A stretch of 64,000 bases of DNA. It comes from Thunnus maccoyii. Lineage: Eukaryota; Chordata; Actinopteri; Scombriformes; Scombridae. The stretch lies in contig NC_056539.1 in assembly GCF_910596095.1 (NCBI RefSeq), positions 27,364,501 through 27,428,500 on the forward strand, given 5' to 3'. This document shows positions 23,867-36,539 of this stretch, one piece after another (positions within the stretch are counted from its first letter, which is position 1; every line of letters starts with the position of its first letter). The position numbers were made by a program, and so were the translations under genes. The notes beneath the pieces were generated by a model. The model was not told where the DNA came from, did not search any database, and saw only the letters and a program-made list of their open reading frames with translations.

Positions 23867-25414
23867 CTCAGTCAGCTGACTGACAGCAGGGCAGACAGGT
23901 CACTGACCAACCTATCAGAGAGAGCCAGCTGCCTGTTTGATTGAAAGCTTGGACTTACACAAGAGCAGAAAATGTTTTAATCTGCGACATCCATATGTGA
24001 TCGTTAAAACATAGAGAGATCAGATTCAGCCTTGTTTGGAGGTATCATATGTTGTAGAAATTGTACATCATGTAGTTTATCTCATTTTAGTTGGAAGATA
24101 GAAAAGCAGATCTGTGTAACCTCATTATTTCTCTTTGCTTGTTGAAATGCAGCCAAAACGCTGTTTGCCAATGATGAAAACACTCTGACTTTTGATCCAG
24201 TCAACATTAACTGCAAATGGTTGAAAAAGACACAGAAAAATTCATTGTAATACTGATTTCCTTGCTTGTAAAATTTACACGAAATTACACAAAAAATATG
24301 TAATGAACAAACATATTTCACTGTATTGACCTAATCCCCTGAACCAGCTATTACTTTAACACTCATTTGAATCACTTCCATCTACACTTTTAGTCAATTA
24401 AGGACAATTAATTCTACTTTCAAGACTGGTTTATCATCATTTTAAAGTTTTTTTATTCATGTTGTACAATAGATACATTAGATAGATTGAAATTGCCTCC
24501 ACACATGGCCAGATTAACCGGTGTAGAGTCACTTGTGCAGATGTTAAATGTTAATACCACTGTCTTCCTTACTTAAATGTGTAATAAACATTTCACTGTG
24601 TCAAAATGTTGTTTCATTATTACTTAAGAGAAATTACATTTTGACACAGAGTCCCTCTTTAAGACAGAGCCACAAGATGACGTAACGATGCGGGACTGAT
24701 ATTGTGCTTTAGTGTTATAATTAATCAAATTACTAAAAAGCTACGTCACACAGTGAAACAGGGACTTATGGGCCCAGTGCAGTTGCCCACTTTGCACTGC
24801 TGATAATCCAGCCTCGCCCCCACATAGCCACATCATGGTAGAGACTATAAAGATTGAAGTTCCTTTGCTTAAAAACTGGTTTATAGTTCTCTTGATTTAA
24901 TGGGCTTGGCTCCCAGGATCAGACGCCACATTTACTCAGTTTGGGTGCTGATATGGATCAATAACAGGCAACTCTGGAAACTCCAGGACACAAGCTCTAG
25001 TCCGGGAATTGATTTCGAAACACTGAGCTGGCTGCAATCATATGCACACATACAAAAAAGGAAAACAACACACGTTTTTGACCTATCAGAAGTAAGCTAA
25101 TAAGGCTCTTGTGTCAGTGACCTTCTCCCTCTGTAAGAGTGAGTGAGGCCAAAATAAACACAGTTTAACCGACAGATGACGCCAGATAGACTGATGAACA
25201 CAAATCATGTACTGTGACAGTTTAATTGAGATGAAGGAGGAGAGTCAAGTATGTATACATCTAACTCTGCTGCATGTAAAGTATTGTTTACTGCTGATAT
25301 CTTCAGATTCATTTCAGGGTGAGCTGTCTTCTACTTGCTGAACGTCCTTCGAACCTGTTTTTGCAAGTGAAAAAGTGTTTTTTTGTGAGATGAGCTCCAA
25401 CTTCACGACTCACT
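23867..25414. other. Intergenic, cp promoter side to TM4SF1/18-like 3' end
   Basis: No gene. An inverted pair, CTGTGTCAAAATGT (about 24596) and ACATTTTGACACAG (about 24635), may be a small foldback. Upstream cp regulatory DNA is expected in the first few hundred bases but no specific site could be named. Confidence 0.45.
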
Positions 25415-25435
25415 GTTGTAAACTTGAAATTGTTT

Positions 25436-25441
25436 TTTATT
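25436..25441 (-). terminator. tm4sf18: Poly(A) signal candidate of the TM4SF1/18-like gene
   Basis: AATAAA on the minus strand about 1.1 kb past the stop codon at 26576. If used, the 3' UTR spans roughly 25415-26575 and contains an unexplained 145-codon frame (see findings). Confidence 0.35.
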
Positions 25442-26575
25442 CAAGGCAGCACAAACGAACATACATTATAAAAATATGTCACTAAAATATATATAACATG
25501 TCTGTTAACACTGATCTAGCATCCGAAAGACACAAAGAAAACAATTTACAACAAAATGCTCTGAAAATGAAAACAAAATGTACAAACACACACACAAAAA
25601 TCTTCTCATATAAAGTGATCCAACACACCGTAAAAAGGTTGGAACCACAAGAATAATACAGGACAGAGAGGACACTTCCTGGTGCATCATGATAATCTTG
25701 AGGCACCTTCAGAAACTAAAATCATGGAAATGTACATTACTTCTTGCAAGGACACCATCAACAATGCCAGTGAAATGCCCACAAGAGCTAATTCCAACAT
25801 AATAAAACAACATGTGGGAGGCATCTTAAGTAGTGTAATGACATTGATTTGAATGATTGTGTCATCTCCATCCACTCCCATTATGTTGCTAAAAAATAGT
25901 TTGTTCTGTTCTTCTGATAGTGTAACTGTTGGTTCTACGAAGTTATACAAAGTGTACAGTATATAATAATATTCAGAATATAGGTTGTCATGAAGTAAAT
26001 GAACAGTTGTTATTAAAAATATAGCAACAGGTGCTTCTTCCTTCTTATTTAGCTTTAATAAAACAAAACAAATAAGGCACGAAAAGGTGTCTTTTTGTTC
26101 TGAAGACAACTGACAACTGCACAAATACTTTAGTGAAACTTATTATCCCGCATACCTAATATAATCATTATTATTATTATTATTATTTAGGATGTTGTTC
26201 TTTGTTTTTATTATTTGTAAATGCCTGCTGAGGCTCCTTTCACTAGGTACAAAGTGAAACACATCCTCCTTTTTCTATGTCTCTATGGCTTATACGCGAT
26301 ACACACACTTACGCTATTATGGACAAATATCCTGTTGCCTTTGAAATGTCTGCATAGTGATTTTGCCACTTTTATAGGGCAAACTGAAAGCTTGAAAATA
26401 TACACTGACATACACTGACATAGTTGCCAGGTGTCCATGATACTGCACAGTTAGTGTGCCTAAGTAGAAAGGCTGTGTGTTGTGCTCACACACAAACACA
26501 TGCTGCTGTACGCATATGTCCATTAATGCTCTGTATGTGTATATTTTTATGTGTGCACCTGCACGTGTGTTTTGT

Positions 26576-29500
26576 CTAAGCGTTAAGACTGTACTCCTGC
26601 TTATAGCAACATGGCCGGCAGACGGCGTTGACTAAACCGTTGCCGAGCTGTAAGAGACAGATGATGAACTCCAGCAAAGCCAGGCCCAGTAACACACACA
26701 GCAGAGTCACGTTCCACTCTACGATATGGACCGGCTGGAGACACCGTGACCACGTCTCTGGCTGCAACAGATACCTGGAACACAGAGACAGATGAGTGTA
26801 GAGAGTCAATCAAAGGAAGACAGTGGCGAAGTGCAACAGATGCAAGCAAGTTGGTAGAAAGCAGGACTCTTGAGTGTTGCATTCTTAAAAACGATGTTAT
26901 AAATTACTAACAGGAGGAGCTGGATGATTTTAAAACTGAAATTAGCTGCAAAAATTCACAAAGAAGTGTCTCAATACTTCAAAATAAGGAACTAAGTGGA
27001 GGCTGACTGTGTTATTCTCTATATCTCAGTATCAGAACACCTCACTGTATTATTGTGCTTATTAGGGCTAAAACTAAAGATTATTTTCACTATAAATTAA
27101 TTTCCCAATTATGTTTTCGATTAATGGATGAATAATGAAATGTCAAAAATTGAGAGCATAAAAGTCCTGTGATTGTAATCACATGTCTTGTTATGTCCAA
27201 AACCCCTAAACACTCAATTTACAACAATATAAAATAAACAAATGCAGAAAATCTTCACATTTGAGAAACTGGAATCAGAAATTATTTGGCATTTTTATTA
27301 TTATTCAATAATTATTCAATTTTCAAAATTTTGTTGCAGTTACTGTGATTTATTATTGCACTTCCATAAAGTTAGGGGACAGTTAAAAAAAAAAAAGAAT
27401 GATTAAAATCAAAGGAGCAGAAGGTGAATAATCCTGACTTTAGCATGGTTCACGCTCTAAAGAGACTGGATCCTACATTACCCATAATGCAACTCAATAG
27501 CATCTTTCATTATCTTAGCACAATAATTTGTAAAAATGTTTGATATATCATTTTATAGGATTTTAAAAGACACCTGCTAGCTAATCCAAAAGATGTAATT
27601 ATAAAATAACAAGTTAATACTTGGTTCAGTATGTTTACACCACAATACTGATGATGATGATGATGTATAATGATGCATCATTCTTGCAATAAATGACCTT
27701 TTGCAGTGTAGCTTTAATCACTTTTTACTTTGCAGGGTTACAAATCTTTGACCCCGTTTCTCTTTGCTGCCAGTAGCTGCCAGCACAGATCAGTAATTCT
27801 TTACTTTACACCATCACATGCACCACTTATATCACCGTCTTTAAAGCTCTTAACATTTTCTGTCCCTGTTAATCTATTGAAGGCATGTTTGTTCATATGG
27901 ATGGGCTGAAACGGGTTTTAGCGTTGTAATCGGCTGGTTTTATACACCAGAATATAATAATTTTTTGCAATAAATTACCTTTACTTCTGCAGTTGCACTT
28001 GTGACATTAGGAATTATTATTTACATTTAGGTTTTATAGTATTATGTGAAATGCTTTACAGAAAACACCAGTGTGCATGATGAGAGAGCTCAAAACAGAT
28101 GAACAGGTGAATTCTAAACAGGTTTTAACAAAAAAAAAACTGCATTTTTTATTTACAGCATTGACTTCTTAAAGAACACAAACATGCTCCTGTTCCCTAC
28201 CTGCCCCCCTGGTCTGAGAAGGGGTACGTCCATCCGTAAGAGGTGAAGCACTGCGGCCCCTGCACCAAGGCGAACCCTGATATGACGAAACAGTAAGCAG
28301 ACCCCACCATGCCGACCACAGCTGCCAACACTGACCCGCACATCTGGAGAGCAACAGACACACACACACAGGGGTTTTTTAGGAAGAACATCCACGTGTT
28401 TGGAAACCTTTTTGTGTGTCTGTGTATCTGTCTGAATGTTAGCTACTTCATTTCTCTGTTTCATAGATAAGAAACAGAGGCAGCTGCTACTGACACACAT
28501 ACACTTCTGCAGCTGTGCGTGTGGCGTGAGCGGTGTGAGCCGAGCTTACTTTGTCAAGTGTTAACTAACAATGGGACCCTTGTTGAATTATCATAGCTGG
28601 ATTAGCATTAGCATTCCACCTCATAAGAACACAGTGTCAGCTGGTTTAATGACAACTGTTTAGTGTTATTCACCAAGCGGTGAGAAAAAAAATGGAAAAT
28701 AGCAGTAAAATAGGAACACTGTGAGGAGTGAAAGACAGTTTTGGGCCAAAAAGTCTGATTAAAAAAAAAGCAAAGAAGCAACTGGAGCTAATTGTGGTGT
28801 GTGTGTGTAGCAAACAAAAATATACCAACATAAAACTAATTATTTGTTATATATTTTGGAAGATTCAGCTGTGAGTGTGCTGTAGATCTAAGCAGGACTT
28901 AGCTTAGCATCATACCGCACCGTCTCTCCTGGACCTTATTCAGACTGTAAAATCATTAATAGTTTGATAAGTCCCTTACCATTAAGCTCTCATTCCAGCA
29001 GCAGCTACATTTCCCCAGAGTGATGAAGACCACAGCTGGAATCAGCATCTGGAATCACAGAAAAGTATATCTTTTCAGTACAATTTTCTTTTTTTTTACA
29101 ACTTTTTGGGTGAGAAAAAGACAAAAGTTAATATAGAGAATCAAGCTGTGTGGTTCTAATCACATTTTGATGATAAATTTTTTTCATTTTGCTTCTCTCT
29201 TTTTTTTTTTTAGCAGTTATTGGAAACATTTCAAATCAGTGCTGACAGTGTAATTTCCCACTTTATAACACCACCTATAGCCCCATATGTACCTGTATGT
29301 ACCATCTACCTGATCTGTAAATAATGTTTATAACTGTGCACTTTTTTGCCCTATTTTGCTCTTCTGGTTTGATGCCTCACTGCTTTTCATTGTCTCAGTG
29401 CTTGTACTTTATCCAATGACAATAACATTGAATCTAGAACAAGTCAGTTTAGTTAATATTGCCCCAACAATGTACAGCATATAACGAACTGCAACTAATG

Positions 29501-32500
29501 AATATTGTCATTATCAATTAATCTGGCGATTATTTTCTTGATTAATCAATTCATTTTTTGGTCCATAATACATCAGAAAATGTTGATCAATGTTTCTCAG
29601 AGCCCAAGTGACATTCTCAAATGTCTTGTTTTGTCCACAACCCAAAGATATTCAGTTTACTGTCATAGACAAACCAAAAAATATTCACAATGACTTAAAA
29701 CTATTTTTTAATTATCAAAATAGTTGATGATTAATTTAATAGTTGGCAACTAATTGATTAATCGTTAACACATTTTTTGTCCCACCTATAACCATCCATG
29801 TATCATGTGTAAGGCAATATTTTCCATATAAATAATACCATCATTTAGGAAGTTAACAATATAAAACATCTACACCAACACTAACAGCCCCATGAGGCTG
29901 TAATGCTCTTTACACTACATGAAAAAATGTATGAAAATTTTAATAATAACCTCAGCTGAAGTGAGATCCAAGCCGTTATCTGAGACAGGTTCTAACTAGA
30001 GGCCTTTATTTTAAATTCCCCTGCTCCTTGCTTTGTGATCTGTTCTGATTTGCCCTTTTATTTGCTATTTGAAGTTAAAACAAACACCTTCCAGCACTTA
30101 AAGAGGCATAATCTCTTTGTTTTTAGTGTAATGTTCTTTACACAACATAAAAAAAGTGGCTCATGGTTGAAAATGGAGAAACTACTTTGCTATTCAGTGT
30201 CTATTCTTACCACTAGAAGATTGTCCCGAGCCTGTTGCAACTTAAATCAAAAGGGTTTATCCTCTCTGTGAGGGCCATTTTAGCTAATTAGCTTATCGGG
30301 TATCAAATCTCTGAAATGTCAGACTTTAGCAGGCTATAAGCATCAACTATGCTTTGGCTTAGTTGTGCTTTTAATGGAATTATACAAGCTAACATATGTA
30401 GCATAGTGCTTGTTAGCATGCTAACATAATATTTAGAATATTAGCATTAACATCAAAGCAGAAAGGAGTTTTCCAACTGAATTGTTGGACAAGTGGAAAC
30501 TTTTGACCTGCTGTTGGTGCAACATGGAAAAATCAGCATTAAGATTCTGCATCTTGGGACCATAAATGTCAATATCAAATTTAATGACAATCAATTTGAT
30601 AGCTATAATTATATATTCTGGTACATAATGTTGGAATAACTGGTATACGGACTAAAACCAATGTCACTGAGTTAACTGTATGGCGATTAAGTCTCGACAT
30701 GGTGGATAAATGGGGCAGATTAAACATGATTTATGTAACAGACAAACAGTGACGGGCATAAAAGTCCAGTCGGTACTGAGATACAGTGATACAGAGAGCG
30801 AGACAGAGAACAAGAGATGGTGGAAATACTGAATCTGTTTGTTTGTGTTCATCTCTTTTACTGTCCCCCTCCTTTTTCCTCTCCTCCTCTTTCCTGTGCT
30901 GTTGTCTCTTCTAGCATCCAGGGACTCTAAATCACAACCTAACAGAGGGAGGGAAGTTCCCAAGGTTTAACACTAACACACCCACACACACACACACGCA
31001 CACACACAGATCAGAGCCTCGTTACATACACATCCTGGATGTCCCCCCTGTCCTTTATCACAGGCAGAGAGAGAGAGAGACTGACAGAGGGAAGTGCACA
31101 GTGAGAAAGAAATTGAGGAAAAAGTAGGAAAAAGGAAGGAGGAAGGAGGAAGGGAGAGGGCTAAAGATAGCTTTCTCTCAGAGGGGTTCAGTTTGCTCTT
31201 TGACTCCTCAGTGTTCTGTCTTTTCCACAAAGAAAGGAAAAACAGAAAGAGGAAAAAACAAGGACAGCGAGGAGAAAGAAATCTATGAAAATGTGTCATC
31301 AGCAGGTATCTCCTGACCTCACCTGAAGCAACATCCAGTATTTGAAACTAACTATTGGACTTATAATCTTATCTTAGTAAGAAGGCTCCTTGTTTTGTGA
31401 TATGTTCCAATTTGCCGTTTTAATTTGCTGTTTGAGGTTAAAACACTTCCTTCACAGTTCACATTAAGAACCTTCCAGTTGCATAATCAGACATAATCTC
31501 TAATTTCACTCTCATTGTGAAAAATGTGCTTTTACAGCAGCTTAATTCGAAGAAAAGAACACAATTTATCTCTTCCTGTGCATGTGACAGGAGCATTTTA
31601 AGGTTGGGTTCTCTCTAACAAAACAGTCTCACACATTTTCTCACAGTTTTGCTTGGTCTCCCACTTCTTCAGTTCAATGAATGCAGTTTTCTAACAATGG
31701 GATACTGTGACAGCAAAATGTTTAACAGCTCTACAATTAACTTCCGCAGACACGAATGATTAAATTGATCCTCTTTTTCCACAAGAAAGTCAAAGATGTT
31801 TATCTGTCTCAGTCAAATCAGCTAGGAAATGCCTTATTTTGAAGAAATGACGCATGCTTGATCATGTTTTCTTATTAGAATCTGTAGTTATGTCCAGTAG
31901 AATACAGTATTATTTCTGCTTGCTAGATGTTGCACAAACTACAAAAAAAACTATTTAAATGTATAGCGAGGTTTTATGTATGCAATGCAAGCGTTCAGGT
32001 CAACAAGGTTAATCTTGTCTGGGAAAATACAATCTCTCCTCTGTTTCTCTCTTCTTAAAACCAAACTAAAAGAACAGATCCTTTCTTGCTCAGTCAGAGC
32101 ATAAACCCAACAGATCAGCACCATATAGAGCAGATGGATTAACGAACTGTATTCACACAACACCCCATTGTTCTCAATGAACAACTGCAAGCACACTCGC
32201 ACTGAATAGAGTTGAAGGCGGGAACGACTGATATTTAATAATATTTTGGTCTTATTATATTTTCTTATCAAAGATATTAAAGAATACTGTAAACAAGAGC
32301 TAAACAAATCAAATTAGGTGAATTAAAAAAGCAAACTAGTGAGTTTTAATCAGCATTGGCAGAAAATAATCAACACAAACAGGGAAAAAGAAAGAGGTTT
32401 CAGTCAACATAATGCCACCACTGTATCAACATGTACCAGTGCTTGTCTCTATACTTGCACTGAATAAGGCAGTAAGGGAGGTGAGTGTCAGAGAGTGTGG

Positions 32501-34185
32501 TTTGACTGTAAAGCCACAGAAAATTCTTTCAGCGGAGAGTTTTAGTGTGACATGGCTCGTACGCTTTCAAAGAATCTCATTCATTTTGGTTTAAACGAGA
32601 AAAAAAAAAGTGCAAAACACAGTTTCATAGGATGTCAGTTGGTTTGGTTCCAGAGGAAAAGTGACTCAGTGAATGTCATTACCAATAGTTTCAGTGACTT
32701 TCTGCCTCCACTGTGACTAATAGTGGTGAATTCAACCACGTGGCACCAATGACCTCAGTTAAACCTACATCAACCACACTGATTTAGCCTCTGCCAAGCA
32801 AAATAATCCCATCTGATTATTTATGTAGAAACATGCTGCCACATTGGCCCAATACACTTTCACTTTTCTAAACTTTACTTCTCTTTACATATTATAGTGG
32901 ATTAGAGTTGCTCATTATCAAAGTCACATGTTTTATATACATTATATTTGTGACAATGAGATACAGCAAAGTAACAAAATATGTATCTAAATCATAATCC
33001 AATTAACCTGACGTGTGAATCTTTACCCTCTGAAATGACTATATGTTGTCTAGAGCTGCAAACTAATGATTATTTTCATTATCGATTAATATGTTGATTA
33101 TTTTCTTGATTAATCGATCTGTTGTTTGGTCTATGAAATGTCAGAAAATGGTGAAAAATGTCTTTCACTGTTTCCCAAAGCCCAAGATGCAACCTAAGAT
33201 GTTTTGTTTTGTCCAAAACCCATTCAGTTTACTATCATAGAGGACAAAAAAAAAGAAAATATTTACATTCAAGGAGCTGGAACAACAGAATTTGGTGCTT
33301 TTTTCTCAAAACAACTAATTGATTATCAAAATAGTTGTCAGTTTTCTGACAATCGACAAAGCACTGCAGCTCTACTGTTTTCAATAAATGTGTTCTGCAT
33401 ATATTTGTTTATGAATCGCTCATAAAATACAGAAATAAATGCTCGAAAGCTGCCACAGGTAGAGATTCTGAACTTTGAGTAAATGCCTGTTTCATAGATG
33501 ATGATAAATACAGTCTAAGGTCTTTACAGTAAGCTTACACTGCTGTTACTGCAAACCAATCCCATTTAAGTGGCAGAAAATGGATGGAAGGATGTGCACT
33601 AAGTCAAAAAAGGGCTATTATGTTTACATTTTTAATAATAAATCTGGGTTTTGTATAAAAATCTTGTGTCAGACAAAGAAAAATAATTATCCTTCTACAT
33701 CTTTTTGGATTATTTTGTCATAAAAAGTTGTGGTGAAAAGTGAAAAATGCTAATATTTCAGTTTTTAAGGTAGTATACACTGTAAAAGTTTATATTGCAA
33801 AAAGTTAAAGGGCACTAAAATTAAGATGCCACCAGGATGATCTGACCTAACTTGAAAGAAAATAGAGATCAGATTAAATGAATCTTACCAAATCCTACAG
33901 TATAAATCTAGGAATATAACAGAATGACTAACCAGATGACTTAATTGTCTAATTAAATAAGCAGAGAATTAAAAGAGTTTAACTTGAGTGCAGTTTTTTA
34001 CTCACCAGCAGTCCTCCACCTCCTAGTCCACCAAAGTACCAGATGTACCTGGCCGGGCGGTCAAGCTGGATGTAGGTGAGTTCTCCCATGGGAAACAACA
34101 GCAGCAGGTTGGCCAGGATACAGCATAGGGCCAGAGGCAGCAGGGCCAGACCCAGAGACCTGGCGAAACCCACAGAACAGCACAT
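26576..34185 (-). CDS. tm4sf18: L6-family tetraspan membrane protein, TM4SF1/TM4SF18 type, complete
   Basis: Transmembrane 4 L six family protein: a small cell-surface or endosomal four-pass protein thought to organise membrane microdomains. Exons: 34185-34006, 29048-28980, 28343-28201, 26774-26576, total 591 nt (196 aa plus stop; human members are about 200 aa). All splice sites are GT-AG. Visible features are the MCCS start, TM1, an FPMGE turn as in FPNGE/FPGGK relatives, TM2 with GGLGGGGLL, a short cysteine loop (KCSCCW), TM3 with VQGPQC, an extracellular loop, then HIVEWN and TM4. The loop after TM2 is shorter than in tm4sf4 (exon 2 is 69 against 90 nt) and lacks the CCGCCG motif. GRYLL...HIVEWNVTLL resembles TM4SF1 and YCFVIS...LVQGP resembles TM4SF18, so the exact orthologue is unsettled. 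It lies on the same strand downstream of cp, as in the human block. Confidence 0.88.
27065..27350. repeat. Inverted-repeat element, family B (intron of TM4SF1/18-like gene)
   Basis: Diverged copy beginning AGGGCTAAAACTAAAGATTA and ending TTTTGTTGCAGTTA, with the interior landmarks TGTCTTGTTATGTCC and CTTCACATTTGAGAAACTGG. Non-coding. Confidence 0.6.
29484..29775. repeat. Inverted-repeat element, family B (intron 1 of TM4SF1/18-like gene)
   Basis: Begins GAACTGCAACTAATGAATAT and ends AACTAATTGATTAATCG, with the interior landmarks AAATGTCTTGTTTTGTCCAC and AAGATATTCAGTTTACTGTC. Non-coding. Confidence 0.65.
30360..30660. repeat. Interspersed repeat of unknown class (intron 1 of TM4SF1/18-like gene)
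   Basis: Contains GTTAGCATGCTAACATAATA, TTTTGACCTGCTGTTGGTG and ACCATAAATGTCAATATC in the order of a repeat common in fish genomes. No coding potential; class not determined. Confidence 0.45.
30661..33040. other. Middle of intron 1, TM4SF1/18-like gene: nothing recognised
   Basis: Has a short (CA)n near 30980-31008 and purine-rich stretches at 31080-31290, which explain the Lys/Arg/Glu- or Ser/Leu-rich open frames there. No exon-like segment was found. Confidence 0.45.
33048..33375. repeat. Inverted-repeat element, family B (intron 1 of TM4SF1/18-like gene)
   Basis: Well preserved copy: starts TAGAGCTGCAAACTAATG and ends GACAAAGCACTGCAGCTCTA. The ends are imperfect inverted repeats (AGAGCTGCA / TGCAGCTCT). 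Confidence 0.75.
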
Positions 34186-34327
34186 CGCTCACTCAGAAAC
34201 AACTGCAGGGTGCAGAGGAGAAAACTGGAATGGACCGAGGAGAGCAGAGAAAAAGAGAAAGAGGGGAGGGATGGGTCAGAGCAGCTGGGGAGCCAGGAAA
34301 CAAAAACAAGTGAGTGTGTGAGCTGTG

Positions 34328-34366
34328 TGTGTGTGTGTGTGTGTATGTGTGTGTGTGTGTGTGTGT
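34328..34366. repeat. (GT)n microsatellite upstream of the TM4SF1/18-like gene
   Basis: About 38 bases of GT with one TA interruption, 140-180 bases upstream of the start codon. A second, shorter run lies at 34529-34552. No TATA box was recognised here. Confidence 0.8.
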
Positions 34367-34740
34367 TAAACAGATTCTCCTTCCTTACAGAGGGAGTTCT
34401 GCCATGACACAACGTGCCCCAGGAAGCACACTCACAGGAAGGGAGCTGACCAATGGCTGCGCAGGGCTCAGCCAGAGATATGAAAAATCCCAACCCAAGT
34501 ATGTGTTGGTGTGTGTGCATGTGTGAGGGTGTGTGTGTGTGTGTACGTGTGTTTCCCACAGCCTCTTACGCAGCGGGGCCTCCCACAGCACTCTAAAGAA
34601 TTAATTTTTCCTCAGAATGAGTCACAACAGGTCGACATGTTTCAAAACATAATCAGTACATTCTTTCCTAATCCCTTTTGTCCACCTTGTGTATACATAT
34701 GTACAGTATAAATACTCTTTATGCATTTATACTGTATATA

Positions 34741-35042
34741 TTAGGGCTGCATCTGACAATAATTTTCATTATTGTTTAATCTGCTGATTTTTTTTCTTGA
34801 TGAATTAATTAGTCGCTATGGAGACAAATGTCAACCATTGTTTCCCAAAGTTCCAAGGTGATGTCTTCAAATGTCTACTTTTGTCCCAACCAACAGTCCA
34901 CAACCCAAAGAAATTTAGTTTACGATCAAAGAGGACTACATAAACCGGAAAATACTCACATTTGGACACTCTCAACGTGATTAATCAAATAAATAGTTGG
35001 CGATTCATTTTATGACAATCAACTAATCATTGCAGCTCTAAT
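34741..35042. repeat. Inverted-repeat element, family B (intergenic)
   Basis: Starts TTAGGGCTGCATCTGACAAT and ends CTAATCATTGCAGCTCTAA, with inverted ends TTAG-GCTGCA / TGCAGCTCTAA. It lies next to a Tc1-like element. Confidence 0.75.
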
Positions 35043-35046
35043 ATAT

Positions 35047-35972
35047 ACAGATCTGCCACAATATTAAAACCACCTGCCTAATATTGTGTAGGTCCCCCTT
35101 GTGCCGCCGAAACCGCTCTGACCTGTTGAGGCACGGACTCCACAAGACCTCTGAAGGTGTCCTCTGGTAACTGGCACCAAGACGTTAGCAGCAGATCCTT
35201 TAAGTCCTGTAAGTGGCGACGTGGGGCCTCCATAGTCTGGACTTGTTTTTCCAGCACATCCCGCAGACGCTCGATCGGATTGAGATCTGGGGAATTTGGA
35301 GGCCAAAGCAACACCTTGAACTCTTTGTCATGTTCCTCAAACCATTCCTGAACATTTTCTGCAGTGTGGCAAGGTGCGTTATCCTGCTAAAAGAGGTCAC
35401 TGCCATCAGCCGGCTTGCCTTCTTCCCATAGCGCATCCCGGTGCCATCTCTTCCCCAGGTAAACGATGTACACACTCACCCGACTGTCCATATGATTTAA
35501 AAGAAAATTCATCAGACCTGGCTACCTTCTCCCATTGCTCCATGGTCCAGTTCTGACACTCACGTGCCCATTGCAGGTGCTTTCAGGGGTGGACAGTGGG
35601 CAGCAAGGGCATTAACTTTTTCAGCAATTTGTGCTACAGTAGCTCTTCTGTGGGATCGGACAAGACGGGCTATACTTCGCTCCTCCTGTCACCGGTTCAC
35701 CAGTTGTTCTTCCTTGGACCACTTTTGGGAGATACTGACCACTGCATACTGGTAAAACCCCACAAGACCTGCCGTTTTGGAGATGCTCTGACCCAGTCGC
35801 CATCATAATTTGGCACTATTCACAGTCGCTCAGATCCTTACACTTGCCCATTTTTCCTGCTTCCAACCACATCAACTTCAAGAACTGACTGTTCATTTGC
35901 TGTCTAATATATCAATGTTATTCATTTCACTAGTCAGTGGCTTTAATGTTATGGCTGATAGGTGTATGTCTA
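35047..35972 (-). mobile_element. Degraded Tc1/IS630-type transposon (intergenic)
   Basis: The terminal repeats share CACAATATTAAAACCACCTG (left) and the complement of AGTGGCTTTAATGTTATGGC (right). The transposase reads on the minus strand; [19 protein letters not shown] near 35290-35240 is the third catalytic block. Frameshifts and internal deletions break the frame. Fish elements of this type usually encode a longer transposase, so this copy looks internally shortened. Confidence 0.8.
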
Positions 35973-36000
35973 CATACTGTATTACACAATATCTGTCCGG

Positions 36001-36185
36001 GCCTTCAACTAACAGTTACTCACATTATCAATTAATCTGTCAATAAGATGTCAGAAAACAATGGAAAGGGCCCATCAGAACCCAAAGGAGTGTCTTCAAC
36101 TTGCTTGTTTTGTCTGACAAACAGCCCAAAACACAATGATTCACAATGATATAAAACAGAGGCAGCAAATCCTTACTTTTCTCAA
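36001..36185. repeat. Family B element, partial copy
   Basis: Starts GCCTTCAACTAACAGTTACT and contains AATCTGTCAATAAGATGTCAG and CAACTTGCTTGTTTTGTC. A related end (AATTAATCAACTAATCATAT) appears near 36515, so the copy may continue past an insertion. Confidence 0.45.
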
Positions 36186-36539
36186 TGACGTTGACCATAA
36201 AGGCCTTTCCAGACAGTTGCTTTCTGTGTTTACTATCAATTAAGACTCCGAGACAAGTGTTTGAAATAATTCATGTAAAAATCATCATCATGTTTATTTT
36301 GGAAAGCTGTAGGAGGCTCTTACAGTTTGCCTTGATGTATTTCACGCAAGCCCTCCTTTCCTTGGACTCCACAATAGAAGATGGATCAAGTCAGCATGAC
36401 CCAGGGCCACAATGACCAGATTAAGAGGAAATACGCCAAATTGAAATACAATGGAATTTCCCCTTTAAACGATTAATCCATTATGTAAGTAGTTGACAAC
36501 TGTGATAAACATAAATTAATCAACTAATCATATCAGCAG

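Noticed and set aside
31094-31299. Charged or Ser/Leu-rich open frames at 30.7-31.3 kb
   Set aside because: Purine-rich low-complexity DNA inside the long first intron of the TM4SF1/18-like gene; no splice sites or similarity.
34023-34559. 178-codon minus-strand open frame
   Set aside because: It is an out-of-frame reading of exon 1 of the TM4SF1/18-like gene joined to a translated (CA)n tract (HTHTHTH).
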